Source: CAVSJA01 sp963728145
Lineage (GTDB): Bacteria > Bacteroidota > Bacteroidia > Chitinophagales > Chitinophagaceae
Reading direction: 5' to 3'
Assembly: GCA_963728145.1 (NCBI GenBank)
Contig: CAVSJA010000007.1
Coordinates: 930,001-994,000 of the forward strand
Length of the DNA: 64,000 bases
The notes beneath the pieces are model-generated. The model saw only the letters and a list, made by a program, of their open reading frames with translations. It was not told the DNA's origin and did no database searches. The translations under genes and the position numbers were made by a program. This document shows positions 30,770 through 43,200 of this stretch, in pieces; position 1 is the first letter of the stretch, and every line of letters begins with the position of its first letter.

Positions 30770-33700
30770 ATGAGGAAAATAATCGCGAGTAATTCATTTT
30801 TAGTATGCTGTATCACGATTGTTGTCTGCTGCTTTATTTTCATAAGCTGCGGTGACAAGAAAGATACCTTACCTGCGCTATCCCCGGTCTTTAAAAAAAT
30901 TTCTTCACAACAAAGTGGTATCACATTCAATAACGCAGTAGATGAGAATTATAATAAGAATTACTTTGATCGCTTTGCCTATGTATACAATGGAGCTGGT
31001 GTAGCTGTTGGCGATATTAATAATGACGGATTACAGGATATTTATTTCACCGGAAATGAAGTGCACAATAAACTTTACCTCAACCAGGGTGGAATGAAGT
31101 TTAAAGATATCACCCAATCAGCAGGAGTGGATGGTGGTAAGGGCTGGGATAATGGGGTGACGATGATTGATATTAACAGCGATGGCTTACTGGATATCTA
31201 TGTTTGCAAAGGAGGCTTTGAAGATACAGATGAAGAACGAAGGAATTTGTTATACGTTAATCAGGGCTCCGTCCAGGCCGGGGTCACATTCAAAGAAGAA
31301 GCAAAAGCATATGGTTTGGATGATGATGGCTATTCACAGCATGCTGCATTCTTTGATATGGATAATGACAATGATCTCGATCTCTTTCTCACCAGCAGAC
31401 CGGATTCATTTTACCTTGGTTTATCAAGAATGGTTTCTGGAAAACGAAACCCAAAGGAAAAATGCAGGGCAAAATTATACCGGAATGAACGGGCAAGTTT
31501 ATTGAAATAGGACGGAAAGCAGGAGTGGATCACAGTTTCGGATATGCACTTTCCGTTCTTACTGCGGACTTGAATAATGATGGGTACACTGACATCTTTG
31601 TTTCCAACGATTATGCGGATAATGATTATATTTTCATCAATCAAAAGAATGGCACATTTAAAGATGAAGTAAAGACGATGACAAACCATCTGTCTCTCTT
31701 TTCAATGGGTGCCGATATTGCGGATATCAACAATGATGGCTATGAGGATATCTATGTGACCGAGATGTTGCCAGAGAATTATAAACGATCCAAAGTATCA
31801 ATGCCAAGAATGGATGTCGAAGGTTTTTGGGCAATTGTTGATAGCGGCTTTCAAAAACAGTACATGCATAATGCTTTACACCTGAATCATGGAAATGGTT
31901 TCTTTAGCGATATATCGCAATTGGCCGGGGTAGCAAAAACGGAATGGAGCTGGGCCACGCTGTTATCTGATTTCGACAACGACGGCAAGCGCGATATTTT
32001 TGTAGCGAATGGCTATCGCCGCGATCTGTTTGATGGAGACATCTTGCAAAAACAGGATGCTTATGTGAACGCGAATGTGCATAGGTACCGTTCGAGTGAA
32101 GAAATGTTTCAAAAAGGGTTTAAGGATTATATCGAAATCTACGATCCCATCAAAGTAAGAAATTATCTTTTCAGAAATAAGGGAGAACTGCAGTTTGAAA
32201 ATGTTTCCCAGGCATGGGGCTTTGAGGATAGTACATTTTCTAACGGCGCTGCAGTTGCGGATTTTGATAATGATGGAGATATTGATCTTGTGATCAATAA
32301 TCTTGATCAGGAAGCATTGCTTTATGAAAATGTGACAGACAAAAAGAATAATTATCTCAGAATAAAATTAGAAGGCCCCGAAAAGAATCGAGATGGCATT
32401 GGCGCAAAAATCTCTCTTTACTATGAAGGAAAATTGCAACAATATTTCCAGCAAAAAACAGTTCGCGGTTATTTGTCATGCAATGAGCCAACTGTTCATT
32501 TTGGTGTCGGCCAGACAACGAAGATTGATAGTGTCGTCATCATTTGGCCGGATGGAAAAGCAAATTCAATCAAAGATGTCGCTTCAAACCAGGTTTTGAA
32601 AGCTGATTATAAATCTGCGGGAGGAAATTACAGCGGGTCGCCGGCATTTAATACATCATTTGCCGAAGCTACCAAAACAGTATTGACGGAGCCCTTTTTG
32701 CATAAGGAGAATAAGTATGATGAATATAAAGACCAGGTCTTATTGCCACATGAATTTTCAAAGAGCGGTCCTTTTATTTCGACTGCTGATGTGAATGGCG
32801 ATGGTGAAGAAGATTTTTTTGTGGGTGGAGCAAAGGATCAGGCCGGATCTTTATACATTCAGCAAAATGGGAAATTCAAGCAAACAAAGCGTGGCTGCTT
32901 TTGAAGCCGACAAAAAATATGAGGACCTCGGTTCTGTCTTTTTTGACATTGATAAAGATGGAGATCTTGATTTGTATGTTGTGAGTGGCGGCAGTGAATA
33001 TAATGAAGGATCTGATCTGTACCAGGATCGCTTATACCTGAATGATGGTAAAGGAAATTTTTCGAAATCATCATTACCGGTAACTGCAAGCAGTGGTTCT
33101 ACTGTTATTGCATTTGACCTGGATGGTGATGGTGATCTTGATATTTTCCGCGGAGGCGAAGTATTGCCGCATCAATATCCCAAACCTGCACTTAGCTATT
33201 TGTTGATCAATGAAAATGGAAAGCTGATTGACAAAACAAAAGATATCGCACCCGATTTATCAACTATTGGTATGGTAAAGACGGCAGTTGCCGCAGACTT
33301 AAACGGCGATAAGAAACCGGAATTGGTTGTAGCGGGAGAATGGATGCCGATAAAAGTCTATGAGTTCAATGCCGGGAAATTGGTAGATATATCAGGCAAA
33401 CTAAATCTTGAAAAAACAGAAGGATGGTGGAATAAAATCGTTGCTGACGATATTGATGACGATGGCGATATAGACCTGATCGCTGGCAACCTTGGTGAAA
33501 ATTATAAGTTTACAGCCAGCAGGGAAAAACCATTCGAGGTTTACGCAAAAGACTTTGACAACAATGGTACGAATGATATTTTTCTTGCCAAACATCTGAA
33601 CGATATCACGGTCCCGATTCGCGGACGTGAATGCACCTCACAACAATGTCCGATGATCGCACAGAAATTCCCTACCTATTTATCATTTGCAGAAAGCGAT

Positions 33701-34132
33701 CTGAAAGGGATATTGGGTGAAGAAATTGAAACCGCATATCATAGGCAGGCTCATTTATTTTCCAGTGTTATTTTTATTAATGATGGAGGAAAGTTTACAA
33801 TAAAGAAGCTCCCGCTGGAAGCTCAATTATCAACGGTGAATGGTATTCTCGTAGCAGACTTTGATAAGGATGGCAATAAAGATATCCTACTTGCGGGAAA
33901 TAAGTTTGATGTTGAAGTGGAAACAACACCCGCGGATGCCTCGCCTGGTTTATTTATGAAGGGAGATGGGAAAGGAAATTTCGTTTCTACAAAACCAAAG
34001 GAAAGTGGATTCTTTGTTCCGTACAATGTTAAAGACATAAAGACGATAAGAACCAAAGCGGGGATGGCTGTTCTTGTAAGCTCAAACAATGACCTGTTGA
34101 GAGTTTTTGAAAACAAGGGAAGAACGCGCTAA
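30770..34132 (+). CDS. FG-GAP/VCBS repeat lipoprotein with ASPIC/UnbV domain, frameshifted
   Basis: Three frames (to 31510; 31525-32904; 32795-34132) form one protein of about 1120 residues. The lipobox is FISC. Many FG-GAP/VCBS propeller repeats with calcium-type loops are visible ([49 protein letters not shown]). An ASPIC/UnbV module lies near 32350-32610 ([35 protein letters not shown]). Breaks fall near 31490 (GGG run) and near 32885. This CRTAC1-like architecture is frequent next to SusC/D genes in Bacteroidota and has no firm function; adhesion or surface glycan binding is plausible. Start ATG 30770, not the TTG just before it. Confidence 0.83.
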
Positions 34133-34176
34133 GCACTTTAAAAATTGAAGCAATCAGATATTTTATCTCCATAGCG

Positions 34177-36231
34177 TTGATTTGTTTTTTTGTAGCATGC
34201 AAGAATGAAGGTAAAAAGAACCGGCTTGCGTCCGCATCAAGTCCCTACCTGCAACAGCATGCTGATAATCCCGTCGATTGGTATGAATGGGGTGATGAGG
34301 CGCTTGCTATTGCAAAAAAAGAAAATAAGCCTCTTCTAGTTAGTGTCGGATATGCTTCCTGCCACTGGTGTCATGAGATGGAAAAGGAATCATTCATGGA
34401 TACCGCTGTGGCGAGGATAATGAATGAAAATTTTGTTTGTATTAAAGTTGACAGAGAGGAAAGACCAGATGTTGATAATCTCTACATGTACGCATGTAAA
34501 CTGATATCGGGAAATGGCGGTTGGCCACTGAACGCTTTTGCTTTACCTGATGGAAAGCCTTTCCATGCAGGGACCTACTACAGCAAAGGCAGTTGGAAGA
34601 ATTTATTAACTGAAATCTCGAAAGCATATAAAGAGAAACATGAACTCGTAGTAAAGCAGGCCGATGCACTCACCAAAGGCATCGCTGATGAAAGCCTTTC
34701 TTTTAATGTTGCAGATAATCAGGATGTGATTTTGACGAGTAAGGATTATCAAACACTCTTTGACAGTATTTACCTGAAATTGGATACGATCAATGGTGGA
34801 TTGCACGGAAATTTGAAATTTCCAATGCCTGTTGTTACGGAGTTTTTGTTGCAATACTATTATCAAACAGGTAAAAAGCAAGCCATCGATGCAGCTTCCA
34901 CTACACTTAAAAGAATGGCTCTCGGCGGCATCTATGATCAGATCGGTGGCGGATTTGCCCGTTATTCAACCGATCCCGAATGGCGTATTCCGCATTTTGA
35001 AAAAATGCTCTGTGATAATGCGCAACTCGTCAGCCTATATTCACATGCATACCAACTCACTCAAAATGATTTTTATAAAACGATCATAACTGGCACCGTA
35101 TCCTTCCTTGAAAAAGAACTGGCCTCACCTCATGGTGGTTTCTATAGTTCATTGAATGCCGATACGGAAAATGGAGAAGGTGAATTCTATTCCTGGAGCG
35201 AAAAGGAATTCCAAAAGATTACAGGTAATGAGGATTTAATAAGGGAATATTTCAACATAACCGCCGCTGGTAATTGGAAAACGGAGAAAAACATTTTGGC
35301 AGCATTTCTAACCCCTGTGGAATATGCGGAAATGAAATCATTATCAACCGATAAGTTTATTCTGCAGTTGGATAAAGCAAGGACCCAGTTGCTAGCTGAA
35401 AGAAATAAAAGAATCAAACCAGCCATTGATACCAAGATCCTTACTTCCTGGAATGCGATGTTGTTAAAAGCTTATACAGACGCTTATCTCGCCACAGCCG
35501 AGTCTGGTTACTTATCTAAAGCATTAGCAATTGCGAATTTCCTTGAGAAGAATGCGCTGGGTAAGAACGGATCCCTGAAAAGAGTTTTTAAAGAAGGTAA
35601 GGTTTCCGTAGACGGTTTCCTGGATGACTATGCCTGGACGAGTTATGCATTTTTGAAACTTTACCAGCTGAGCTTTGACAAACACTGGCTTGATCTTTCA
35701 AAACGGGTTGCCGACTTTGCTATCAAAAACTTTTACGATAAAAACTCATCGCTGTTTTACTATTCTTCAGTAAATGGCTCAAAGCTTGTTGTAAATAATA
35801 TAGAATCAGCCGACGAAGTTATTCCGTCTTCAAATTCGATAATGGCCAACGTTCTTTATTCCGTGGGGATAATTTTCGATAGGAGCGACTATGTCGATCT
35901 ATCTAAAAAGATGTTGGAAGCGGTATCAGGTAAATTGAAAATATTTCCTGAATATCATGCAGCATGGTGTGGTTTGGCCGGGCTGTTTGCAAGTGGTACC
36001 TATGAAATCGCAGTCATTGGTAAAGATGCGATTTCAAGGAGCAGGCATCTGCAAAAGGAATATTTGCCCGATTGCATTATGATGGGAGAAACGGACGAGG
36101 AGAACCTTCCATTACTGGAGAACAAGCTTTTGGAAAACAAGACAATGATTTATGTATGTACGAATAAGGTTTGCAAAAAACCTGTTGAAGATGTAGAGGA
36201 TGCCTTGAATCAGATTAAAAACAAATTATAG
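34177..36231 (+). CDS. YyaL/SSP411-like thioredoxin-domain lipoprotein
   Basis: About 684 residues. An N-terminal thioredoxin-like domain (DUF255 type) has [20 protein letters not shown] and the active-site pair [14 protein letters not shown]. It is followed by an (alpha/alpha)6 barrel like glucosidases and N-acylglucosamine epimerases ([61 protein letters not shown]). It is close in plan to YyaL and human SPATA20. The frame has no ATG: TTG 34177 gives a short lipoprotein signal ending VAC, while reading back to about 34138 would give a fuller signal ([20 protein letters not shown]) but with no normal start. It sits between the FG-GAP gene and xylA. Function unknown. Confidence 0.8.
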   Translation: MICFFVACKNEGKKNRLASASSPYLQQHADNPVDWYEWGDEALAIAKKENKPLLVSVGYASCHWCHEMEKESFMDTAVARIMNENFVCIKVDREERPDVDNLYMYACKLISGNGGWPLNAFALPDGKPFHAGTYYSKGSWKNLLTEISKAYKEKHELVVKQADALTKGIADESLSFNVADNQDVILTSKDYQTLFDSIYLKLDTINGGLHGNLKFPMPVVTEFLLQYYYQTGKKQAIDAASTTLKRMALGGIYDQIGGGFARYSTDPEWRIPHFEKMLCDNAQLVSLYSHAYQLTQNDFYKTIITGTVSFLEKELASPHGGFYSSLNADTENGEGEFYSWSEKEFQKITGNEDLIREYFNITAAGNWKTEKNILAAFLTPVEYAEMKSLSTDKFILQLDKARTQLLAERNKRIKPAIDTKILTSWNAMLLKAYTDAYLATAESGYLSKALAIANFLEKNALGKNGSLKRVFKEGKVSVDGFLDDYAWTSYAFLKLYQLSFDKHWLDLSKRVADFAIKNFYDKNSSLFYYSSVNGSKLVVNNIESADEVIPSSNSIMANVLYSVGIIFDRSDYVDLSKKMLEAVSGKLKIFPEYHAAWCGLAGLFASGTYEIAVIGKDAISRSRHLQKEYLPDCIMMGETDEENLPLLENKLLENKTMIYVCTNKVCKKPVEDVEDALNQIKNKL

Positions 36232-36279
36232 TTGGGAAGAATAGTGAGCTTCCAACACTTAAAAACTAAAACTTAAACT

Positions 36280-37612
36280 ATGAGTACCACTACAAAAAGC
36301 AGGAAAGATTTCTTCCCTGGCGTTGATCAGATCAGATACGAGGGCCTGGATTCCGACAATCCTTTAGCATATCGTTGGTATGATGAAAATAAAATGGTGG
36401 CCGGTAAACCGATGAAGGATATTTTACGTTTTGCCTGCGCATACTGGCATAGCTTTAATGGCAGTGGTGCGGATCCTTTTGGTGAACCAACACATTTATT
36501 TCCCTGGGATGAGAAGACAGATGCAATCGAAAGGGCAAAAGATAAAGCTGATGCGGCATTTGAATTTATTACAAAACTCGGCCTGCCTTATTATTGTTTT
36601 CATGATGTGGATGCGGTTGATTATACCAATGATGTAAAAGACAATGAAAGAAGATTACAGGCCATCACAGACTATCTGAATATTAAGCAATCCGCAAGCG
36701 GTGTGAAATTGTTGTGGGGCACCGCGAATCTTTTTTCCAATAGGAGATATATGAATGGGGCTGCTACCAATCCCGACTTTCATGTACTGGCTCATGGAGC
36801 GGCGCAGGTAAAGGCGGCGTTAGATGCAACAATTGCATTGGGTGGAGAGAATTATGTGTTTTGGGGTGGGAGAGAAGGGTACATGAGTTTGCTGAATACA
36901 AATATGAAAAGGGAAAAGGAGCATTTGGCAAAATTCCTGCATGCAGCAAAGGATTATGCAAGGACCAACGGATTCAAGGGAACATTTTTTATTGAACCAA
37001 AACCCTGCGAGCCAAGCAAACATCAATACGATTATGATTGTGAAACGGTGATCGGCTTCTTGCGCCAGCATGATTTGCTGAATGATTTTAAAATAAATGT
37101 TGAAGTGAATCATGCAACGCTTGCTGGACATACATTCACTCATGAATTACAGGTGGCTGCTGATGCTGGTCTTCTCGGCAGTATTGATGCCAATCGTGGC
37201 GACTATCAGAATGGTTGGGACACCGATCAATTCCCCAATGATATCAATGAATTGACCGAAGCAATGCTTGTAATCCTTGAAGCAGGTGGATTCAAAGGCG
37301 GCGGTATCAATTTTGACGCAAAGATTCGCCGCAACTCCACAGACGCAGCAGATCTGTTCCATGCACATATCGGAGGAATTGATGTATTTGCGCGGGCATT
37401 GATCACGGCAGATAATGATCTTGAATAAATCGGATTACAAAAAGCTCAGAAGAGAAAGGTATGCGAGTTACGACAACGGGAAAGGAAAGGAATTCGAAGA
37501 TGGAAAGTTATCCCTAGAGGATCTTAGAGCATATGCAATTGAAAATGGAGAACCTGTATTGAAGAGCGGCAAGCAGGAGTATCTTGAAAATGTCATTAAT
37601 CGGTTTATCTAA
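36280..37612 (+). CDS. xylA: Xylose isomerase, frameshifted near the end
   Basis: Converts D-xylose to D-xylulose in the cytoplasm. The frame from 36280 stops at 37428 after 382 residues, but the C-terminus continues in another frame to 37612 ([18 protein letters not shown]...). Removing the extra G near 37417 gives [14 protein letters not shown] and a normal length of about 443 residues. Class II XylA motifs: [11 protein letters not shown] with the catalytic His-Asp near 108-111, [26 protein letters not shown] with metal Glu and Lys, [15 protein letters not shown] and [17 protein letters not shown]. No xylulokinase is in the window. It ends the plus-strand arm of the xylan locus. Confidence 0.93.
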
Positions 37613-37744
37613 TTACTTGGGTTGATAGGGTTGATAAGGTTGACAGGTTGACAAAATTGACAAAATTCTTGTTCCCTTTTCAACCTTATCAACGTTGTCA
37701 ACCCTGTCAACCCTGTCAACCCTGTCAACCTTGTCAACCTCCTC
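37613..37744. repeat. Facing arrays of a ~9-bp repeat between xylA and VOC genes
   Basis: The left part (about 37618-37661) is a degenerate array of GTTGATAAG/GTTGACAGG/TTGACAAAA. The right part (37681-37742) is made of complementary units such as AACCCTGTC and AACCTTGTC. The two face each other across about 20 bp, so the region can fold into a long hairpin. It fills exactly the gap between two converging genes and could end both transcripts. Confidence 0.8.
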
Positions 37745-38218
37745 TTAATTATGCGCCGCCTGTCCTTGAGAAGCCAGCTTCTGTACATTCTCATTATAAC
37801 TCACCATCCAGTTGATGCCGAACTTATCGGTCCACATGCCGAAGTAATCACCCCAAAAGGTTTTGTCCATAGGCATGGTTACCTGACCGCCCTTTGAAAG
37901 ACCGTTGAAAACCTTATCGGCTTCTTCCCTGCTTTCAGCATTTACAGAAATAGAAAAGTTATTTCCTTGCTTGAAACTGGATGCCCATTCACCGCCTGTA
38001 TCGCTGCCCATCAGCATGGTTTCCTTACCTATCGGAAGTGACATATGCATTATTCTATTCCCTTCCTTTTCAGAAAAGTTTTTTCCTCCTTCCTCGGAAG
38101 GTGGCATGTCTTTATATCTTCCTACATAAGGAAACTCACCGCCAAATACAGATTTGTAGAATTCGAATGCTTCCTCACAATTGCCATCAAATGTGAGATA
38201 GATGTTTACTGATGCCAT
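37745..38218 (-). CDS. VOC-family protein (PhnB-like)
   Basis: 157 residues, no signal peptide. The sequence opens like the PhnB/glyoxalase-bleomycin group: MASVNIYLTFDGNCEEAFEFYKSVFG, then IMHMSLPIGKETMLMGSD and the terminal FWGDYFGMWTDKFGINWMVSY. These small cytosolic proteins form paired beta-alpha-beta-beta-beta modules, and most are of unknown substrate. It converges on xylA across a repeat hairpin and has its own promoter-like sequence upstream, so it is not part of the xylan locus. Confidence 0.85.
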   Translation of the reverse strand: MASVNIYLTFDGNCEEAFEFYKSVFGGEFPYVGRYKDMPPSEEGGKNFSEKEGNRIMHMSLPIGKETMLMGSDTGGEWASSFKQGNNFSISVNAESREEADKVFNGLSKGGQVTMPMDKTFWGDYFGMWTDKFGINWMVSYNENVQKLASQGQAAHN

Positions 38219-38242
38219 AAATTATAGTTTAATGGTGGAAGG

Positions 38243-38272
38243 CAAAGATAAAGCTTGATTTCTTCCTCCAAA
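38243..38272 (-). promoter_or_regulatory. Promoter of the VOC gene
   Basis: On the minus strand TTTG (38269-38272) and TATCTTTG (38243-38250) are 18 bp apart, a near-exact Bacteroidota TTTG-N19-TAnnTTTG promoter. It would start transcription about 20 nt before the VOC ATG and lies in the short gap after the propeller gene. Confidence 0.6.
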
Positions 38273-38274
38273 TA

Positions 38275-39972
38275 TTATCGCTGAATTACTATTGATTTTG
38301 TTTGCCTGAATTCTTTTCCTCGAGACCAGGCATAAAATTTATAATAATATGTGCCCTCCGCGAGAGTCGCAACATTAAGTTTTGTTATATGTTTACCCGC
38401 CTTTCTAAACCCATCAACCAGGCTATAAACCTTTCTTCCGGTTGGATCATAAATGTCGATCGTTACGCGGCTATCTGTTGGTAATTCAAATTGAATATTT
38501 GTAAAAGAAGTAACGGGGTTAGGAGTATGGCCTATTTTAAATTTAGATGTTGTTAATGTTTCTTCCGTCACCATCCCGGGTCTTGCGGAAGGAGCGATAA
38601 CTATTGGTTGCGAATACTTGATTGTAACTACATCGTTATTGCTGATTCCGGTAACATAAATTTTCGCGTTGGCTGCAATTGGCGGAAAACTTGGCGGATT
38701 GACGACAACCATCGCTCTCGGAACCTCACCCTGGTTTTCCGGACCATTATACCTGACTGCCCATGATTGCACGCCCGAAGCACTATACTTAATCGTCAAA
38801 AAATCACTATTCACTACCCCCGGGACTGAAGTTTCTGCGGCGACATATGTGTTTCCGTATTGATCAAGTCCCATAACTGTTCCAACATCATGCGTTCCCG
38901 GACCGGCATCATGAATGGCCAACCATTGTTGCAAGCCTGTGGAATTATATTTGATAGTAAGAACATCAGCTCTGCCTGAGCTATTATAGCTATAGCCGGC
39001 AACAATAACATTCCCAGCGCCATCAACTGCGATTGCGTTGCCCCCGTCATATTGGCCAGCCGATCCTGCGAACTGCTGCAACCAGTTAAATATACCATCA
39101 GTGCTGTATCTGATCGTGGCGCAGTTCGTGTTACCCGATGCCATGAAAACAGTTCCGGTGATGTGAACATTTCCGGCAGCATCTAGTGCAAGAGATTTTG
39201 CTTCATCATTACCACTGTGTGCATTGTACCGTTGTACCCATTGCTGAACTCCGTTTGAATTGTACTTAATGGTTAGGTAATCGTAGCCGGTATTAATAAC
39301 AAATCGTTTAATTACTTGGCCCGCGCTTAGACCGGTAACATAAACATTTCCCGAAGCATCAACCGCAATGTCATTTGCCATATCAACTCCATTGGCAGTA
39401 CCGTTATAGGTGGCGTACCATAGTAATACACCCGAAGTGTTATACTTTATCGTGAGGTAATCATATTCAAACGGCCCTTTTATAATATGCCCGGTGATAT
39501 AGAGATTTCCAGAAGGATCTACAGCTATGGCAGTTGCGTCATCGCTATAATTCTGAGGAGTGTTAAAGATGCTGACCCATTGTTGTATTGCTGACGAATT
39601 GTATTTTATGATAATAATGTCGGAAGTACTGCTATTCACCAATGCCCTTCCAACGACGTACACATTTCCTGCAGGATCTGTGGCAATTCCCCTTGCTTCG
39701 TCTGCATTATTATAAGGACTGTTATAAAGGAATCCAGCTGTTTGTGTTCCTGCTGAGTTGTATCTGAGCGTGTACATGTCAGCGGTATTGTATCCCCAAT
39801 TATTGTTTCCGCAGATCCAGACATTACCTGAATTATCTGCGGCAATACCTGCAGCATTGTCCGCACCTGACCCTATAAATTTCCTTGCCCAATCCAGGTT
39901 GACCTGGGCCATAGAAATTGCAGGCAGAATAATTGAGCAAAAGATAGCTGCGAACAGTAAATTTTTTTTCAT
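38275..39972 (-). CDS. SBBP-repeat beta-propeller protein secreted by T9SS
   Basis: 565 residues with a signal peptide ending SMAQ. About eight SBBP-type repeats follow, each with a GNVYVTGxS step and a DYLTIKYNSSGVQQW step. The C-terminal ~85 residues form a type IX secretion sorting domain (PNPVTSFTNIQFELP, VTIDIYDPTGRKVYSLVDG, LAEGTYYYKFYA, QTKSIVIQR). The protein is therefore exported to the surface or medium. SBBP propellers have no known enzymatic role and may bind ligands. It is divergent from the next gene and separated by about 240 bp with no clear element. Confidence 0.85.
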   Translation of the reverse strand: MKKNLLFAAIFCSIILPAISMAQVNLDWARKFIGSGADNAAGIAADNSGNVWICGNNNWGYNTADMYTLRYNSAGTQTAGFLYNSPYNNADEARGIATDPAGNVYVVGRALVNSSTSDIIIIKYNSSAIQQWVSIFNTPQNYSDDATAIAVDPSGNLYITGHIIKGPFEYDYLTIKYNTSGVLLWYATYNGTANGVDMANDIAVDASGNVYVTGLSAGQVIKRFVINTGYDYLTIKYNSNGVQQWVQRYNAHSGNDEAKSLALDAAGNVHITGTVFMASGNTNCATIRYSTDGIFNWLQQFAGSAGQYDGGNAIAVDGAGNVIVAGYSYNSSGRADVLTIKYNSTGLQQWLAIHDAGPGTHDVGTVMGLDQYGNTYVAAETSVPGVVNSDFLTIKYSASGVQSWAVRYNGPENQGEVPRAMVVVNPPSFPPIAANAKIYVTGISNNDVVTIKYSQPIVIAPSARPGMVTEETLTTSKFKIGHTPNPVTSFTNIQFELPTDSRVTIDIYDPTGRKVYSLVDGFRKAGKHITKLNVATLAEGTYYYKFYAWSRGKEFRQTKSIVIQR

Positions 39973-40247
39973 AATAGAGATTTAAAAGGTTATGCTGGAA
40001 TCAAGGCGGGACCGCATAAGTAACAAAGGGCGCAGATCTAATATTTGAAGGAATTAAGGTAACATGAGGTGGAGATACAACTTTTAACCTTTTTGAGTGA
40101 TTTCAAATTAAATTTCAACTCATCCACGGTAACCGCTTCAATTATTTTTCTTGTAAGGTATTTAACCAGAATTGGACCTTTTCTTCAATCATACCTCTAA
40201 CTTTTATCCTATTGCTGAGTGAGTATTGCTGTACTAATTTGGTTGAC

Positions 40248-43200
40248 ATGTCCGCCATAATCAAATACCTCCTGACCCCCAAAGCAGTGACGAAAGTTTG
40301 CTGTTTATTTGTCCTCTTTCATTCATTGATAATTCCATTCAGTTTTGCGCAGTACTATACCGGGGGAGCACCCGAATCTCCAGGCATTTATAGGAAAACG
40401 GCCCATTCGGTTTCTTCAATCCCCAACAGCGAAAAACCGATGGCCATCAAGATGCTTGATGCGACTGTCGATGCGGCGAAGTACGTGTATCCAAATCCAG
40501 TTGGTGCTGAGGTGGGTCCGTATGGAGGGGTGTTTCAAAATTATCGGGGAATTTCTGAGTTCAAGAATGGTCCCTATGTATTTAATATGACCATTCCATT
40601 TTTTGAGTTACTTACAACCCAAGCCGGTACAATAGAACCCGGAGGCGAATATTCTTCCAGTATTGCAATTTGGATCAACTCTGCCAGGTTTATTCTTCAG
40701 GGGAACCCGGTCAAATACGGGAATGATTATGTTTTTCGATCACCTATTCCGGGTATACCGGTGAATGGCTTTCCTAAATACAATAACATGATCTTGCTGT
40801 TGCCAAATAGTAAACGTTTACCCTGGCGGCCGGCGACAAAGCAGGAGTATCTGGAGAATTTTATCATTGCAATTAAAGCAAGTTTCCCAGGGAGATCGGT
40901 CAGTGTCGGCGAAAAAGAACTGGTGCCCCGGGTGGAGCAAATGCTTGCCTCAATGCCGGATGATGAAAAGAAGCAAATCGCATATCTAAGAAAGAGGAAA
41001 TACTCTAATTCAAAAACTGGAGTTTCTGAGCTTTCTGATGTAGCATGGGGAAACAAATGGGAGGGCTTTCTCGATCCTCGGGATACAACAGGGGAACAAT
41101 TGGTGATCATCGATGAGAATTATTATGACAAAAACATCTCCCGGAACAGTTTTCAGTTGATCGTCATTGAAAGAAGGTATCCTCGCGCCAGCATTTCCGC
41201 AGCAGCTCCTACACCTGCGATGATAAAGAGGGCAGAAAGGATTTCTGAGAGACTGAACTTTATTGTTCGGTCAAAAGAATTCCTTACCAACCTTCATCGA
41301 TTGACCGGACAAGAGGGTTTGGATTATGTTGCAGGAAAGAAAACACAACAACAACAGCAGCAGAAAAGTATTCTTGTTAAGAAACCAACTATTAAAAATA
41401 TCGATCGCATCCTTGATTCTTTGATGCGTAATTATAAATTCAATTTACCCACCGTTCCCGTTAGTCCCGGTCCTCCGGTGGCAGGAGGTGCTTCTCCTGA
41501 TTTGAAACTTCCAACACCCAATCAAAAGAAATTAAGCCTCGCAGCGAGAAGGTTGAATACAAAACAGGAATTGGTTCAATACCTGGATACACTGGAGACA
41601 AAAATTTCGGCTGCACTTGCAGGTACGACTGTTAAAGATTTTGGCGATCACGTAACCGCAACAAAGGCAGCCTACGGTTTTTGGATCTTTAACCATCCCA
41701 GGCAAGCTTTGTTGGCTGCGATACAGGCAGCGAAGAAACAACCAGAGAGCAATACAACATTGAATAACCTGGCTGCCACTCTTAGTTTATGTGGTATTGA
41801 TTATCTCGCCGTGCCGATCTATCATGTTTGTATCAGCAAGGAACATGGTAATAGTACGCTCTATAATAATCTTGGACAGTCATACTTAGCGCTCGGTGAT
41901 CATCAAAAAGCCGAGGAATATCTCAAACATGCACTTAGTACTTCGCCCTATCATCATCATGCAAACAATTCATTGGGATTTCTTTATCAAATGCGAGGCA
42001 ACAAGGATCAGGCCTTTAAATGCTTTGAAAATTCAATTCGAAGTTCATTCACATTGGCGGGATTCAATGGGCTAAAGGCATTGAGAAAAGACTCGGCAAA
42101 GAAGTTGATGAATTATATCCGTCACCGTTACAAACAACCAGACTATATCAATTTTAATAAATATCCCGCACCACTACAATGCACCAAACATGATCAGACC
42201 TTAATGCGAATTGCTCAGCATAAGGAATACCGAAAAGAGATTGATATTCAGAAAAGGAAATTTTCGAAGTTAAAAGATTTACAAGAGCCCATAGCTCAAA
42301 AGGCTAACCTGGAATATTTTTCCGGCAAAAGGAAACAGACAATAAGACCTTTCTTACCCTTTGCCGGTGCAATGGTCGTGTCCATTCATTTAGAGTTTAC
42401 TGACAAACTGCTGAAGTTGGAAAAAGATCTCAAAGAATTGGAGCGAAGGACACTGAGATTAAAGATTGAGTTCGATACATTAATGCAAGGAGTGGAAGAC
42501 GCTTTTGAGCCGCGAGCGGATAAAATTGGCGAAGGAAATCCTGATCCGACTTTTGATGAGGATTATTGTAATGCCAAGAATGCCGTAATAGATGCTTACC
42601 TGCCGCAATTTGCGGAGGTCAATGAAGAAAAATATAAGAAGATCGTTCACTTGTATAAGGGTTACCTGAATGACTATCTCTATTGGGTCCGGTTCTCATC
42701 CTTCACTCCCGAACAATACCAGCTTGAATTCTATGAGATAGTACTTAAAATGTATTGGGTATTGGAACGAGTGCAGTTGACTACATTAAATGGATGGTGC
42801 GATCCCGATCCTGCGGGCAAACCAAAAAATGATAGCCTGACCATTTCAGAAGCTGACTGCCCATTGCCAATTGGAGTAGAAATTCCATTTGTTGTGGGTA
42901 AGGTTCAATTTGATTGTGAAAGTTGGGGATTGGAAATAGGTGAGGGCATCGTTTTCAATCTGGACCATTTGGCAGGCGGAGCTACTACTATCGCTATTGG
43001 TCCCGGTGAAAGTTTTTATTCAACGCCAAAAGTCGGAGGGCCGCTCAACTTCGCGCCGGGCATCGATTTCGGCATCAAAGGTCAGGTATTTGTGACTTTT
43101 GATGCGAATACGGTAATCGATTGGGGATTATTATTCGAATCGGAGTTTGACATAAAAGGCCTGGGAAAACCACTGGAATTAAAACAAAATGTTACCCTCG

